Source of the DNA: Dysidea avara
Lineage: Eukaryota; Porifera; Demospongiae; Dictyoceratida; Dysideidae
Assembly: GCF_963678975.1 (NCBI RefSeq)
Contig: NC_089284.1
Location: forward strand, 2,355,001-2,419,000
Length of the DNA stretch: 64,000 nucleotides
Direction of reading: 5' to 3'
A program made the position numbers and the translations under genes. This document shows positions 1 to 25,548 of the stretch, in pieces. The notes under the pieces were generated by a model. It was given only the letters and a program-made list of their open reading frames with translations, did not search any database and was not told where the DNA came from. Position 1 is the first letter of the stretch; every line of letters starts with the position of its first letter.

Positions 1-20
1 CACTATTTTTTGTTGTCTAG

Positions 21-13688
<13,668 letters not shown>

Positions 13689-14029
13689 TCTAGCATTTTA
13701 ATTATAGAATTTCTCTAAATTTAATTAAATTTGTTTCATTTTGTAATGCATAGTAAAATTAATTACATATACGTATATTGTACATGAGTGATAGTGTGTT
13801 TTCTTTTTTTTTTGTACTATATACTAGTCTAAGGGTTTGTATTTCTCAAATACAACTATTTATAAAAACTAAATTTAAAAAAAGTTTAAGTAAGAGTGTG
13901 TATATACGCATGTTGTATTTGACCTTGCTATGTAGTTTATAGTTCTTTATCATCAGCTTCAGCTATAGTAAAAGTTGTGTAGATACGTTAAATGCTGTAT
14001 AATGTCTTTGATATTGCAATAATTGTAAA
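13689..14029. other. Convergent intergenic gap between USP32 and ANKUB1-like gene
   Basis: This 341-bp AT-rich gap must hold the 3' UTRs of both converging genes. An ATTAAA near 13724 could serve as the USP32 poly(A) signal. No coding sequence or repeat was recognised. Confidence 0.6.
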
Positions 14030-15664
14030 TTAACCAAGGGTCACATTTTGAAATTTGGTGGTGGCTATTCTTGGCTGCATAACGTTACTTTTCCCCAGTG
14101 ATACGGCCACTTGTAACTGTCGCATCCATGATCTTTTGTGGCAGCTCATGTTGGCAGTCTCCATGCACCGCAATGCCAAGGAAAACAAGGGCTCATTTAA
14201 GGCATGTTTTCTGTAAAGCCAGTCACTGTTCTCTTTTTCAAACAAAAACTGGTCATATTTTTTAACTCTAATAGTGGGGGCAGCCCCACTTCTATCGAGA
14301 GGTGAAGTTGAATCCTCTCTTAATGGTGGAAGGTTGGCTAAATACTCACTATCATCATCCAGTGAGCTTACGGTGGAAACACTTTCTGCAGATGTACAAC
14401 TAAGTGTAGGGCTAGAAAATGATGAGCTTCTGCTGGTTAGTGGTGAGGAGGAAATTGATGGTAGTCTGAGGCTGGAAGGTGATGTTCTGTCAACATTACT
14501 TAAAGATGAAACTATGTTTGGTTTAGAATCAGCAGATGTAAGTGATTTACTGTGGAATTTCTGTTTGTTTATTTGCACATTGTTTCTTTGAGGACTTCCC
14601 ATCCGGTTGTCATGGATCCCATCTATAAACATACCTCTCTTTGTGAAAGCACTGAGTCTCATTTTTCTGTGGTGCTTGTTCAGTTTGAAAGGCTTTATTC
14701 TTCCACTGGCAATCCTCCTCCAATAAATCAACCGCACTATCAACTTCCAGGTGTAGCTGTACTTAGTAAACTGTGTAGATCTAGTCCGTAATTTGACCAT
14801 CCTCATGTACTCTGCACATTTGTGGTGTCCATACATTATTGCAATGTCTATCAAACTTTTTGCTTCAGAATTTACATTCAGGAGCAGATCTGGTTTATCT
14901 TCCAAGAAGAGTCGCACCACATCAAGGTTGCCTTTGGCTACTGCATGAAAGATCGGTGTCACCAACTCAGGATGAGGTTTCTGCAGAAGTTCACACCATG
15001 ATTTACTGGGATGCACTCCAACTGGTCTATTACATGATACACCTAGTTGGAGCAGATGTGATGCCATGTCCACATGATTGTGATGTGCTGCAATGAACAT
15101 GGCTACCCTCTGTTGGTACTTACATACAAGTCTATCCCTTTCCATACAGTTGGCCAACTGCTTCATTCTACCCTCTGTAGCACACCAGAGAAACTTGTTC
15201 CATCCTTTCCAAGATGCTAAGACAATGGTAGCTGGTGCATAAATGTTGAACTCACTTAGTAACTGGGTATCATACATCTTTTGATTGCTAAAATACAAAG
15301 TGAACAAGCTAATGGGGAAGCCTAGACAGTACTGTATCTCACACTTGAGGTCATAGACAGTATTAGCTTGATAAAACTCCTCTAAAATTGAATGCCTTTT
15401 GCCAGAATACTCTAACTCTAGTTCAATATCTATTTTATTCTTACAGAAGGAGCAGTGGATCACTGAGCCAGATGGAATTGAACAGGCAAGTTTAGACAAT
15501 ACCCAGTTATCTTGCAGTTCTGTGTTACCATGATGGAGGACTAGTTTTTCACCAGTGTCACAGCCAATCTTTTCTCTTAGCAATTTCTTAATCCACCTCA
15601 CATCTTCATCAGGAGGTACATCCAATTTGAAATGCTTAGTCTCATAATACACAATATATCTCAT
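14030..15664 (-). CDS. ANKUB1: Ankyrin-repeat and ubiquitin-domain protein, ANKUB1-like (single exon)
   Basis: A 544-residue uninterrupted ORF. The start is the ATG at 15662-15664, which aligns with the start of human ANKUB1; no earlier in-frame ATG was found. Residues 1-75 fit a ubiquitin-like fold (MRYIVYYE, KKLLREKIG, LVLHHGN). Residues about 80-150 form a second ubiquitin-like stretch. Ankyrin helices follow at about 184-212 (YQQRVAMFIAAHHNHVDMAS) and 236-265. The pieces VGVHPSKSW and, near the end, SLALRCMETA...SWMRQLQVA correspond to conserved ANKUB1 blocks. The intervening region is Ser-rich and disordered. The lack of introns contrasts with its multi-exon neighbours and may reflect retroposition or intron loss. 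Its molecular function is not established. The assignment rests on shared domain order and motifs recognised from memory. Confidence 0.85.
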   Translation of the reverse strand: MRYIVYYETKHFKLDVPPDEDVRWIKKLLREKIGCDTGEKLVLHHGNTELQDNWVLSKLACSIPSGSVIHCSFCKNKIDIELELEYSGKRHSILEEFYQANTVYDLKCEIQYCLGFPISLFTLYFSNQKMYDTQLLSEFNIYAPATIVLASWKGWNKFLWCATEGRMKQLANCMERDRLVCKYQQRVAMFIAAHHNHVDMASHLLQLGVSCNRPVGVHPSKSWCELLQKPHPELVTPIFHAVAKGNLDVVRLFLEDKPDLLLNVNSEAKSLIDIAIMYGHHKCAEYMRMVKLRTRSTQFTKYSYTWKLIVRLIYWRRIASGRIKPFKLNKHHRKMRLSAFTKRGMFIDGIHDNRMGSPQRNNVQINKQKFHSKSLTSADSKPNIVSSLSNVDRTSPSSLRLPSISSSPLTSRSSSFSSPTLSCTSAESVSTVSSLDDDSEYLANLPPLREDSTSPLDRSGAAPTIRVKKYDQFLFEKENSDWLYRKHALNEPLFSLALRCMETANMSCHKRSWMRQLQVAVSLGKSNVMQPRIATTKFQNVTLG

Positions 15665-17460
15665 TTTAAAACTGAGCACTGTTCACACTTTACATGGAAC
15701 TATGCGCATATATATGATCAGACCAATATATATAGCTAACCATTTGTTTATTTATTGTGGTAACTATTACACTGCCCATTTGTAGGAGTGGTAATGTGGT
15801 ATATACATTCCAAGTAACTGTCAATTACCAACTTCACAAGTACTTGTAAATGCCTCCAGTAAATGTGACCTGATTTTTGGAAACCAATTGCAACCATTTC
15901 GGCATGCAGATTTTAAAAATAATGATGTCAGCACAAGATGGTCACAATGGCTGGCTAACAATTTTTAGGCTAGCTTTGCCTCATATCTACCTCCTAGAGT
16001 TAAAGTTCTATGGGTTCAGTGTAAGTCTGTACAGTGCTCTTGTGGCCTTGCCAACTTAAAGACTATATATTCTATGGAAGATATCCTATATTTTTTGAAG
16101 AGAACTTGGAAGAAGGACCCAGCTTGTTCATAAACATGATTGCTGAACAAACTACTGAACTTCCTGCATTCCTCTTACGGAACAAAATGTTGAGGGTCTC
16201 TGGAATTCTGTACAAAAAATGTACATCATAGGAGTCAAAATCAAATTAACTGTAGCAGAAATCAGCATGATTAAATCCTGTTTCACTTCCTAATTTTAAC
16301 ATCAACAAACACAATTACAATTTCAAATACATGTACATTATTATAATTAGGCATATCATTATAAAAGTTCTGTAATGAATAGTCTAACAACTAAAACAAT
16401 GTTGCAATCTCTCCATTTTGTGGAAGAGATCAGTATCACTTGTAAACACTGCATGTGTCACTGACACTGGCACTACTTCACTTTTGTCTTATGCTTCCAT
16501 AACATACTCTTCTCTGTTTGATACAGATAACTTTTAGATTCTCTGCAGTAGCATTTAACACCAACTATTTATTTTACTAAATTTCAAATTTGTTCCTCTT
16601 GACAATGTTGAGTAAGCACACCGTTCCCTCAGTTGATCCGTAAGATGGTAATATCACTGGTGTAACACATTTTGAAATGCTTCGTGTGCTACACTGTTTG
16701 GTGGAATGTTGTGGTCTGAGAGAACTAAGACTTGGTCCATTAGTTGTTGATAAACTGAAATTTCTTTACATGATCATGAAAAACCTATGAAAATGACTAA
16801 TGAAACACACGCACACAAGTTTCAGTTGTAACTGACCAATACTACAGTGGAAGTCTCCATTTACTAACTTTCTGACACCTTTTACACATCCTGTAAGAAC
16901 ATTTTATACATGGTGACTAAGCAATGTAACACAAGTTCTCAGGTTTAGGATATTAAAGAAGTACTACGCTTATACTTCAGCTAATGATCTCCATTGCTAA
17001 GCGATGGAGTTTTAGTTGTACTAATGCCAACGAGCTTTGACGGTCAATCTCCTGGTCTGTTTGATGCCTTCATGATCTACTAAATTTTGAGGGATTCAGA
17101 TTTCACGGTTGCTTAACTGTCCGCAACATTTTCATCCACGAAAATTAATGATTATCAGTGCTTGCTCTATGCTGGGTAACTTGTGTGAAAAATGGGAAAA
17201 GCAAACTATGAAAAATTTGAATGTAGATCTGCACAATAATAAGCAGTCCATGGATGAATGTCGAGAGGAACAAACAATGAGTACTTCAGTTTTTGGGAGG
17301 AAAAGCTAAGAAATGTGCTACATATCCCAAGTACATGTATATGCGCAAAGAGCTAGGTGGTACTTTTCCACACTAGGAAAGAACTAGATACCCAAAATTT
17401 AATAATTATTATGATTCCTTGTATTTCTATACTTTTGTTTTGAGTCCTCACACATTCAGT
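15665..17460. other. Intergenic, no gene recognised
   Basis: The upstream flank of the ANKUB1-like gene is AT-rich with only short open stretches that have no recognisable domain or splice logic. No clear repeat boundary was seen. A promoter for the minus-strand gene should lie near 15665-15800. Confidence 0.5.
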
Positions 17461-17577
17461 GGCAGAATGGTAGTGATGGTAGGGTCCCACTCAATGGTGA
17501 GATAGTAACACTTGCTAGCAAAGACTGTATCGTTGCATGTCAGCAAACAGCCTCTGCAGAATCTGCACATGACACAC
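17461..17577 (-). pseudogene. Inverted partial copy of USP32 exon 15
   Basis: Read on the minus strand, this segment reproduces the exon at 11513-11633, including a few intron bases before it. The first 60 bases have essentially one mismatch, then similarity decays. It encodes the FCRGCLLTCNDTVFASK peptide found in USP32. No other USP32 exon was found around it and no splice donor is kept, so it is a fragment duplicated in inverted orientation about 4 kb beyond the gene end. Confidence 0.85.
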
Positions 17578-18058
17578 ACAGCATATAAATCAACAGTCTA
17601 TCATCAGTTTACAAAACTAATTGACTTGATGTGCACCCTTATGTAAAGGAGAGTATTCTACTCTTGTATACCCCAGTAGAAGGGTGTATCGTGGAAGTTA
17701 CAATGAAACGACAAGGTGATGTGGTTCGTGACATATGAACTGCTGTAAAAGTACAAAAAATGTTGGCATTTTGCCACTCAGGAAAGCCATATTCTATGAA
17801 TGGCCTGGCATCCTATGCAGTTGTCTAAGCCCACGCTTGTAGTGCAGTGAGAAATGCTGAAAGCTTGAGTAGTTCGGTTGCTAGCAATATTGTTAGGCAC
17901 ACATTCAATTGATATTATGTTCAATTAATGACATCATTAATACAAAGAGAAACAAGTGAACTTGGAAATGTTACATCATAACTTTGCAATATGCTCTTCT
18001 ATAGGGGTAGGATACTCTCCTCAGCATGATTATATATTATGAACTCTTGTTAAAAATA

Positions 18059-18297
18059 ACCACACAAAAACAGTGAAGCTGTGAAAAAATGATGTGGCCT
18101 TAAAAGCCTGGGTGAAAAATGTCGTAAAATCAAAGATGGCAGTTAAGAAATAGCTGCAATAATGTTAATACTAACAATGCACACACCCACTAATAACATT
18201 AACATCATTGCAGCCATTTCTTGGCTGCCACCTTTGATTTCACAACATTTTTCACCCAGGCTTTTTAAGACCACACCATTCTTGCTATTTTGTGTGG
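18059..18297. mobile_element. Foldback MITE, family shared with 28833-29160
   Basis: CCACACAAAAACAG on the left and TATTTTGTGTGG on the right start arms of about 100 bp, which include AAAGCCTGGGTGAAAAAT and its complement. The copy at 28833-29160 shares GCCAAGAAATGGCTG, CACCTTTGATTTCAC-like words and the GGTGAAAAA motif. It is non-coding. Confidence 0.75.
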
Positions 18298-18659
18298 ATT
18301 TCACTTCTTTTTCTACTTTATAAGGCCCCAAAACCAACCTATGGCTGACTTTGGCATTTCTTTTAACTCACATTTCTTCTTTTCTATATAGACACAATGA
18401 TGATTATCGAAAACAGACTTACAAATGTATTGTATGTATTGCATGCTATATTTGGTAATATTATTGTATATTAATAATAGTAGGTTATTTCTTGCATGGT
18501 AATAATACTCTAATAGAGTGTACATTATTTTGAGGACTTCTAATAGAACATACACAGAATAATGTTCTAGAACAATCTTATACTTCTATTGGTAGATCTA
18601 TGAAAATTATTTATGAGCAGATTTAAACTAGAGTTTTCATTTATAAAGTAGACATTATA

Positions 18660-18870
18660 AGTGAGGTGATCAGCCAAGATAGCAGTAGTTCAGTGGTGTG
18701 TAGCTATATTTAATTGCCTAACTTCTTGTTGTTTTGTATTTGTCATTTTTGTGTGTTATTCGTTTTTGTACTTGGTTTATCTTTGTGTGCTTTTATGTAC
18801 TCTGGCATGGAAGAACGGCTATGCTGAATGTCATGAGTTTAAACTGACAAAAGTCAATCAATCAATCTAA
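18660..18870 (+). repeat. Possible non-LTR retrotransposon 3' tail
   Basis: A T-rich stretch is followed by GCTATGCTGAATGTCATGAG and ends in a short AATC-type tandem (CAATCAATCAATC). Simple-repeat tails of this kind end many CR1/Jockey-like elements. No ORF adjoins it on the plus strand. Confidence 0.4.
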
Positions 18871-19128
18871 CCAAGAGCCGAATGATCATGAACCATTTCC
18901 TTAATGCTACAAGAGAATAAAAATGAAACAGTTGAAGTAGTATCTACTTATATATAGCAGTTTACCAGTAACAGACTATCTGGTAACAACAATTAACTGC
19001 CGGCATGTCCATAGCTACTTTATAGCTAGTGTATTTATTATTAGTATTAGTAATTACATGTTAAAGGCACAGCTAAAAATTACAGTGAAAAATAATCAAT
19101 TAGCTACAAATCATAAATAAAAAATTAG

Positions 19129-19905
19129 TTACAAACATAAATCAATTGTTTCATGTTCATCTAAAAGAAACTTAAAACTACTGATTGTTGGAGCATTAAT
19201 AACAGTATACAGTAAATTGTTCCAGTCATTTATGACTCGATTGCTGAAGAAACGTGATCTTGAACTACAGTTGGTGTGAGGCTTGAAAATCTTATAGTTG
19301 TGACCCTGGGTGATATCAGTTAATGCAGGTAAGAATGAGGGGTTGACATCAATTAAACCATGAAAAATTTGATAAACTAAAATCATGACCCCTCTCTTAC
19401 GGTGATGATGGCAAACCAAGAGCCCTTAGCAGTTCCTCATAAGGTAAATTCCTTAAACTTGAGACCATGCGAGTGGCATGTCTTTGTACCTTTTCTACAT
19501 AACTTGATCAGTAGAAAAGAAGGGACCCCAAACAGTGTTGGCACACTCCAGTATAGGGACTTGTATAGTAAGGGAAGCATGACAGTATCCAAATTAACAA
19601 ATGACTTAATAATAATGGCCAGTAGATGATTTGCCTTGGCTACAACAAACGCAGTATGCTGGTGATTCAGAACTTCAACTCACCATCCACTAGCACTCTT
19701 AAATCTTTCTCATGATAAACAGTGCGTAAAGGTAATTATTCATAAAGTAAGAGTAATCATCAAAATGGCACCTGCCAACATGCATACTAAAATTCAGTAA
19801 CCAGTTTGTAGACCATTGATAGAATGAATTTGTAAAAGTTGAATGTCAGTTGGATTGGAAATAGTATGGTAAAGTTTAGCGTTGTCAGCAAACTTGAGTT
19901 ATCAC
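19129..19905 (-). pseudogene. 5'-truncated non-LTR reverse transcriptase fragment
   Basis: The minus strand carries pieces of the C-terminal half of a Jockey/CR1-like reverse transcriptase in more than one frame. A LKFADNAKLYHTI segment near 19870-19900 matches the catalytic FADD box, with the second Asp changed to Asn. Later pieces are EKDLRVLVDGELKF, a ...WGPFF... block and an open C-terminal stretch at 19129-19419 with HNYKIFKPHTN, RSRFFSNRVINDWNNL and SFKFLLDEH. The same C-terminal blocks occur in the intact ORF at 32056-33672. Frameshifts, stops and the altered catalytic residue show that it is dead. Confidence 0.8.
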
Positions 19906-21078
19906 AGTAATGATAATAATAATAGGCATTCCAGTATCCAAGATTTTTAAATAAAAAAATTCTCCGTATATTCCCCAATAGAACCCTGGCACAAAATAAC
20001 AACTCGCATTTAACTTGGGATTGCTCCATAGTCCAAGCTCCAATAGGGATGAAAGTCACTATGGGGTTTGTTCACACGATGATCATCATGCAAATTTTAG
20101 TTTTGTAGTGTGCATTACATATAAGTAAGTTTTGTGTTGTTTTGTAATAGCCTTGTAATGTATGTAGAATACTTTAAAATGTACTGTCTGGTGGAAGGTA
20201 GTCACTGGTGCTTAGTTACTTCACTTGGGTTAGCGATTTTCAGCTCCAGAGTAATTTTCTGATGGCTGTGTCATCAGCTCGAAAAATACAAACCATTTCA
20301 AAGTCGGCATAACAATGCTGTAATTGAAACCACAACTCCACCTTAGGTATTGTTGCATCATTGTGGCACCTCCACTTTAGTTGTTTACCTTTATAAGTTG
20401 TTAACTTGATGTTTTTACTTACTTGAGATAGCCACCTGCCTATGGTATACGTACACCATTGTATTGAGAAGTGTGCAGTAGGTGAAACATATTTGCTCAC
20501 CACAAAGCATACAAAGATCGCTGAGATCCAATAAGACCTGAAGTTACTCTCATTACATGTACAAACTTGTAGCTAGAAGTAACTGCAGTTTCAAGACAGT
20601 CCAGATTGCTAGATGGCTTCCTGATTCAACTGTGTCATTTTTCCCTTTAAAATGTATGGGGAGCCCCGAAGAAAAATGTACCTATTTAAAGCACTGTGCA
20701 TGCCAAAGTAGCTAATTCCAACCCAACAAACTATATATTTCTGAGATCGGCAATCAACACTCTATCTATTGAGCATATAAAAAGTCCATTTTTCCAAAAT
20801 TTAAAAATCAGGCTGGAATGCCTAATAATAATACTTTGCAACCACACCAGCCTAGTTGTCTTGCGAGTTGTCTTGACCCAGTAACTCATAATCATGATCA
20901 CGTGCAGCTGACAGGAACTAGTCAACACCTTGGAGGTTTCACTCAGGATCGGACTCCGCGATCACAACATCAGTAACTGAAGGTAAAATGATCACTTTAG
21001 TAGTACACACGTATCATTTATCTGTGGTAGTATACGCAGTAGTAGACTAGTATTAAATCGGCACCTCGTCTCAGTTCA
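19906..21078. other. Intergenic, nothing recognised
   Basis: No domain-bearing ORF, RNA gene or bounded repeat was recognised. Open stretches such as 20240-20503 (-) have no recognisable motifs or splice structure. Confidence 0.45.
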
Positions 21079-21313
21079 CAGGCCTGCCAACTCTCACGGG
21101 TTTACCGTGAGTCTCACGGTTTCACTACCCTGCTCAAGGACAGCAGATCGAATCTCACGGTTTTTGAGAAAAGTCGAGACCTTTTTTTTTTTTTTTTTTT
21201 TTTTTTTTGGTCTCAGCATAGCATCTACCAGTTTTTTTTTACTACACACTGCAATACTACAATAAAGGTACAGAAATCTCAAGATTTTTTTACTTTCCAG
21301 GTTGGCAGGCCTG
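21079..21313. mobile_element. Short hAT-like MITE containing a ~27-T run
   Basis: The ends CAGGCCTGCCAAC and GTTGGCAGGCCTG are inverted, and AGTTCA is repeated immediately outside both ends. The interior repeats TCTCACGG words and a T homopolymer near 21183-21209. Confidence 0.7.
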
Positions 21314-21642
21314 AGTTCATCAAGGGCGGGCAGTTCTGCACGCCAGTGCCTTCACTGCCTTGTTCCTTGTTGAAATAAGTTTTGCTATTTCCCAATCAGC
21401 TAGAGTCTCGCATCCAGGTCAGGTGACATCCTTTTGGTTGGGCTTTTTCTCAGTCCTTGATCCGGCTCGCCTCGATCACGGCTCGCGCCGGCACGACTCG
21501 TAGCTCCAAACTTGGCCCCAAAGAAGGTTGAAAGGTAGGGCCGTAGCCAGACTTTTATCTTGGTTTTTTAGAAGAAAAGTGAACCTTTTTATATGGTATG
21601 ATTCAGATTTGTACTATGTGTCTATGGTGTGCGCACAGTTAT

Positions 21643-21983
21643 TAGTCTGGCGTGGCCCCCGGGCGTAGCCAGAGTCGAGACACTCGGCGTAAGGCTGTAA
21701 GGCGAGGGTCTGGTGACTCTAGCATACAAGACTTGTGCAGCTGCCTCTATGCGTACAGCACCAATCAGACTGCAGCATTTGCTCATGATGTTATTCATCA
21801 GGCATTTATCAGGGTTCTTAACGATATTCAAGACGATGTTGCGGGAATTGTTGAGGATTCCAGGGTTCTACTTAACTGTGAATATAATTACCTACAAGAC
21901 AGTTAAATTCCAGCTGTACAAGTCTTGTATGCTAGAGTCACCAGACCCTCGCCTTACGCCGAGGGTCTGGCTACGTCAGACTA
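21643..21983. mobile_element. MITE with TAGTCTGGC termini, nested
   Basis: Left TAGTCTGGCGTGGC and right GGTCTGGCTACGTCAGACTA are inverted, and the internal arms TAGCATACAAGACTTG / CAAGTCTTGTATGCTA extend the pairing. Related right-end sequences (GACCAGACCCTTCC with GCCAGAC) occur near 27940, 47720 and 52420. Confidence 0.7.
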
Positions 21984-22149
21984 GCTGAAACTAGGGGGGT
22001 CTGGGGGCATGCCCACAGGAAATTTTTTGGAAAAGGTTGAATTTAATGGCATTTCAGTCAATAAAAAATAACAATTTAGGTAACAGCTGTATGGATGACA
22101 TCTGGAAAAACATCTCTACTGTTACTGTAATTATACCGTCTGTACATGC

Positions 22150-22489
22150 TAGAGCTGAAACAGATATCCGTATTATCCGGATATCTGGATAATAATGTAC
22201 TATCCGGATAGTAATTTGAAACCATCAGGATAGTTTCTAATAAATTAAAGCAATTCTATGATAAAACTTCCTTGATACATATAGCTTCCACAATTAAAAT
22301 TACTACAAACTTGATTTTTATATTAATGTTACATTTGTTTCTATTCTAAAGTACTAGTAAAACAAGCATGTTCACAATAAAATATACAGAGTTTTTGTAG
22401 TAAGTGATGATGTCACTATCCATAGGATATCCGGAAAGATTTTGTTTGGGATATCCGGATAGTAATAATTGCTATCCGTTTCAGCCCTA
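22150..22489. mobile_element. hAT-type MITE, 340 bp, perfect 8-bp target duplication
   Basis: GTACATGC at 22142-22149 and again at 22490-22497 flanks termini TAGAGCTGAAAC / GTTTCAGCCCTA. Inside are inverted GGATATCCGGATA words. It inserted into the older repeat at 21538-23062. Confidence 0.9.
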
Positions 22490-23282
22490 GTACATGCATG
22501 TGTCTAAATATAATATATTGGAATGTCACAGTGAATAAGAATGGGAAAGATTGAGCACTCTGTCATGATCAACAGGGGCAATGGAGCTGAAGTCTTAAAC
22601 AATGAAATTTCATTGTATGGAGTTGAAGCATGGATTCTATTCACAGCCTCTGCATGGAGGGGCTTGTCCATCAAAATTTAATGAAAGCTCAAGTTTAGAC
22701 AATCTCAATTATGTTTTTGTAAATAAATTAAGTGATTACATACAGAAAATGTAATTTTGACTGTTCTATTAGAGTGGTTGACTGCTCTATTAGAGTATCT
22801 CGATCTTGTATTACATTTAATACAAGCACTGAATGAGTTACTAGGAGTACTTAATTTAGTTTCTCTGAATGAGTTACTAGGAGTACTTAATTTAGCTTCT
22901 TATTAGTGGCTAATGGACTTTTGCTACTGAAAATTTGGACTTGTATACTAAAATTGTGGACCTTTTTGGTAAAATTGTGGACCTTTTTGCTAAAATTGTG
23001 GACTTTTTTTCCAAGAGGGCAGTTCTTCAGAACCTCCCCCTCTGGAGGGTAACTAGATAGTTTAAGAAAAGCAATGTTTCTTTGATAAAAGCTACCCGGC
23101 CACCTTGCCTGGAGTGGGTGAGAGGAGCTCTTTAGGCCATGTATGTCAACTTGATTAGCTGTTTCATGGGCCCAGCAAATACACGCCACCCCTACCTATA
23201 ATATTATTTTGTTATTTTTGCACTCCTTTTGTCCTGATTTCTGTTATTATATTATTTATATTTTATATGCCAACCTATACTA

Positions 23283-24872
23283 GGGTCCGCAATCAAAACA
23301 CAACCGACTTTCACCAAATTATTCCCCTAATCATTTCAACATGTTAGGTATAGTGAAAAGTTATTATATGTACCATCAAACTGAATCTCTCTTTCTTTAC
23401 ATGACAAGAATCACGATTCTTTTCTGCATGCAATTAAACAAATTTCACACACTCCACATAAAGCACACATATTGTTGGTGTATAAATTCCAGGTCTTTAG
23501 TTGGTTCAAACCCACTGCAGAAACAAATCAGATTGTAGCTATGGATTTGGTGCCAAGCTGCTCTTCGTAGTCAAAATGTTGAAAATTACAAAGTTTTGAA
23601 TTTCAAGCAACCTACTAGCCAGTAGAAGAAACGTCAACAAACCTTCAATAAATGGCAGATGGTTTAGGTATTGCTTTGTGCACAGCACAAGTTTCATAAA
23701 GATCTGCAGTTTCCTTCCATAGTTGGGGTGAAGTTATTAATCACACATATGAGTGGAAATCAGAGCAGTTTTATTGCATATGACATGTATAAAGTTAGTT
23801 GATTCATGAACTGTGTTACATCTATGCATGCATTGGTGGCTGCAGAGCACTGGAAGTCCTGATATATTTCCTTAATGTTGCAGAAAATTTTGACGCTTGG
23901 TGAAAAGTCTCAGATCCTTACTAGACTGACAACAAATAGACAGATTATACACCTTATCACAACACTGCCAAAGAAGAGTTGACTTTTCTTGTCTTGGATG
24001 GTAGGGCAGAGAAAGTAGCCATGTGCCAGGAATCCAACTAATCATTTGCTACTGCTGTGCGTTTTAACTAAAACAAGTTTAGATAAGATCTGACTAAGTA
24101 GCAAGTTTCATTGCTGGTTCTTTGTGTGGAGCACAAAACTTTAAAAACAAAATTTGCATCTTGTCAGATACTATTTCTGTGAAGGCCTCAGGTTTCTTGA
24201 TGGATGTAGCAATCGGAACATCTCACAGTGGTAAGGAATTGATTTGTTGATTTTTCGGATTGTGACTAAACAGAAGATTTCACCAGCCGTGAATGCCCCT
24301 GGCACTAATGCTGGTTTATGGCTACCAATGCATGCATAACAGTTCATGGATCAACTAACTTTATACATGTCATATGCAATAAAACTGCTCTGATTTCCAC
24401 TCATATACATGATTAATAACTTCACCCCAACTATGGAAGGAAAGTGCAGATCTTTATGAAACTTGTGCTGTGCACAAAGCAATAGCTAAATTCTCTGCCA
24501 TTTATTGAAGGTTTGTTGGCGTTTCTTCTGCTGGCTGCTAGGTAGCTTGGAATTCAATTTTTTGTAATTTTTGTCATTTTGACTACAAAGAGCAGCTAGG
24601 CACCAAACCCACAACTACAATCTGATTTGTTTCTGCAGTGGGTTTGAACCAACTAAGGACCTGGATTTTATACACCAAGTATGGGCGGACACATGTGCTT
24701 TATGCGGAGCGCATGAAATTTTGTTTAATTGTGCGTGGAAAAGAATCACGATTCCTGTTACGTAAAGAGAGATTCAGTTTGGTGGTACGTATAATAACTT
24801 TTCACTATACCTAATATGTTGAAATGGTTAGGGAGTAATTTGGTGAAAGTCAATATTTTTGATTGCGGACCC
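23283..24872. mobile_element. 1.59-kb giant foldback with ~550-bp inverted arms
   Basis: GGGTCCGCAATCAAAA at the left end and its complement TTTTTGATTGCGGACCC at the right start arms that stay alignable to about 23845 and 24320 with scattered differences, including a small insertion in one arm. The roughly 480-bp centre has no recognisable ORF. No clear target duplication is visible. The symmetry suggests a foldback DNA transposon or an inverted duplication. Confidence 0.8.
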
Positions 24873-25022
24873 ATCAAATTAATGATGCAAAACACCAAAG
24901 TTGTTTGTGGTTTTGACAGGAATGTAGCTCAATTATTCAGTGAGTCTTTCCTACCAGTGCCTTCAACATGCTGAAGAACAAACAACTGCTTTACATGCAG
25001 GACAATTAATGTGACATAAATA

Positions 25023-25488
25023 CCATAAAATTGGGTTGTTAAGCACATGCGCTTATAATTTTTGGAGAAAACTCTTGTAAAAAATCATACTATCTGTTAG
25101 GCGCATATGCCTAATTAATAATTATGGTGTGTTTACAAATTACTACATTGTAATAGAGGAATTAGTAGCTCGTGCCAGTCACCACGCCAGTGTGTAAGGA
25201 TATTTGACTCTATTTCTGGGTGAAATCCTTCGTAATGAACAAGAATATTGCAATCCAGAAGGCTGATTTGCTGTATACTTAGTGAAGGGAGACCTCAAGG
25301 GAGATGTAAGCGATTGAGGAGACATTCATTTTCTAGTAATTCCAGTCCATGTGTAACTTTGTCGCATCTTTGAACCTTGCATTTGACCATGTGCGCTTTT
25401 CAGCCATGGTTAATTAAAAGAAATGTGTATGCGCTTAACAAATAATATGTGCTTATAGACACATGTGCTTAACAACCCGATTCTACAG
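25023..25488. mobile_element. Tc1/mariner-like MITE, 466 bp, TA flanks
   Basis: The termini CCATAAAATTGGGTTGTTAA and TTAACAACCCGATTCTACAG are inverted and bordered by TA (25021-25022, 25489-25490). AAGCACATGCGC and related hexamers repeat near both ends. It is non-coding. Confidence 0.75.
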
Positions 25489-25548
25489 TATAATACTTTG
25501 GGAATCAAGCATTGCTGTGTAGCATGCATGTTGATAGTGCTATAAAGT

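Larger units (their letters stand above)
21538..23062. mobile_element. GGCCGTAGCCAG repeat family, copy 1 (disrupted)
   Basis: It starts with AGGGCCGTAGCCAGACTTTT and shares long blocks with 25549-26307, including GGATGACATCTGG, TTGGAATGTCACAGTGAATA and repeated AAAATTGTGGACC near its right part. Copy 1 is opened by two later insertions, at 21643-21983 and 22150-22489. The ends resemble hAT termini (CAGGGCCGTAGCC). It is non-coding. Confidence 0.65.
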
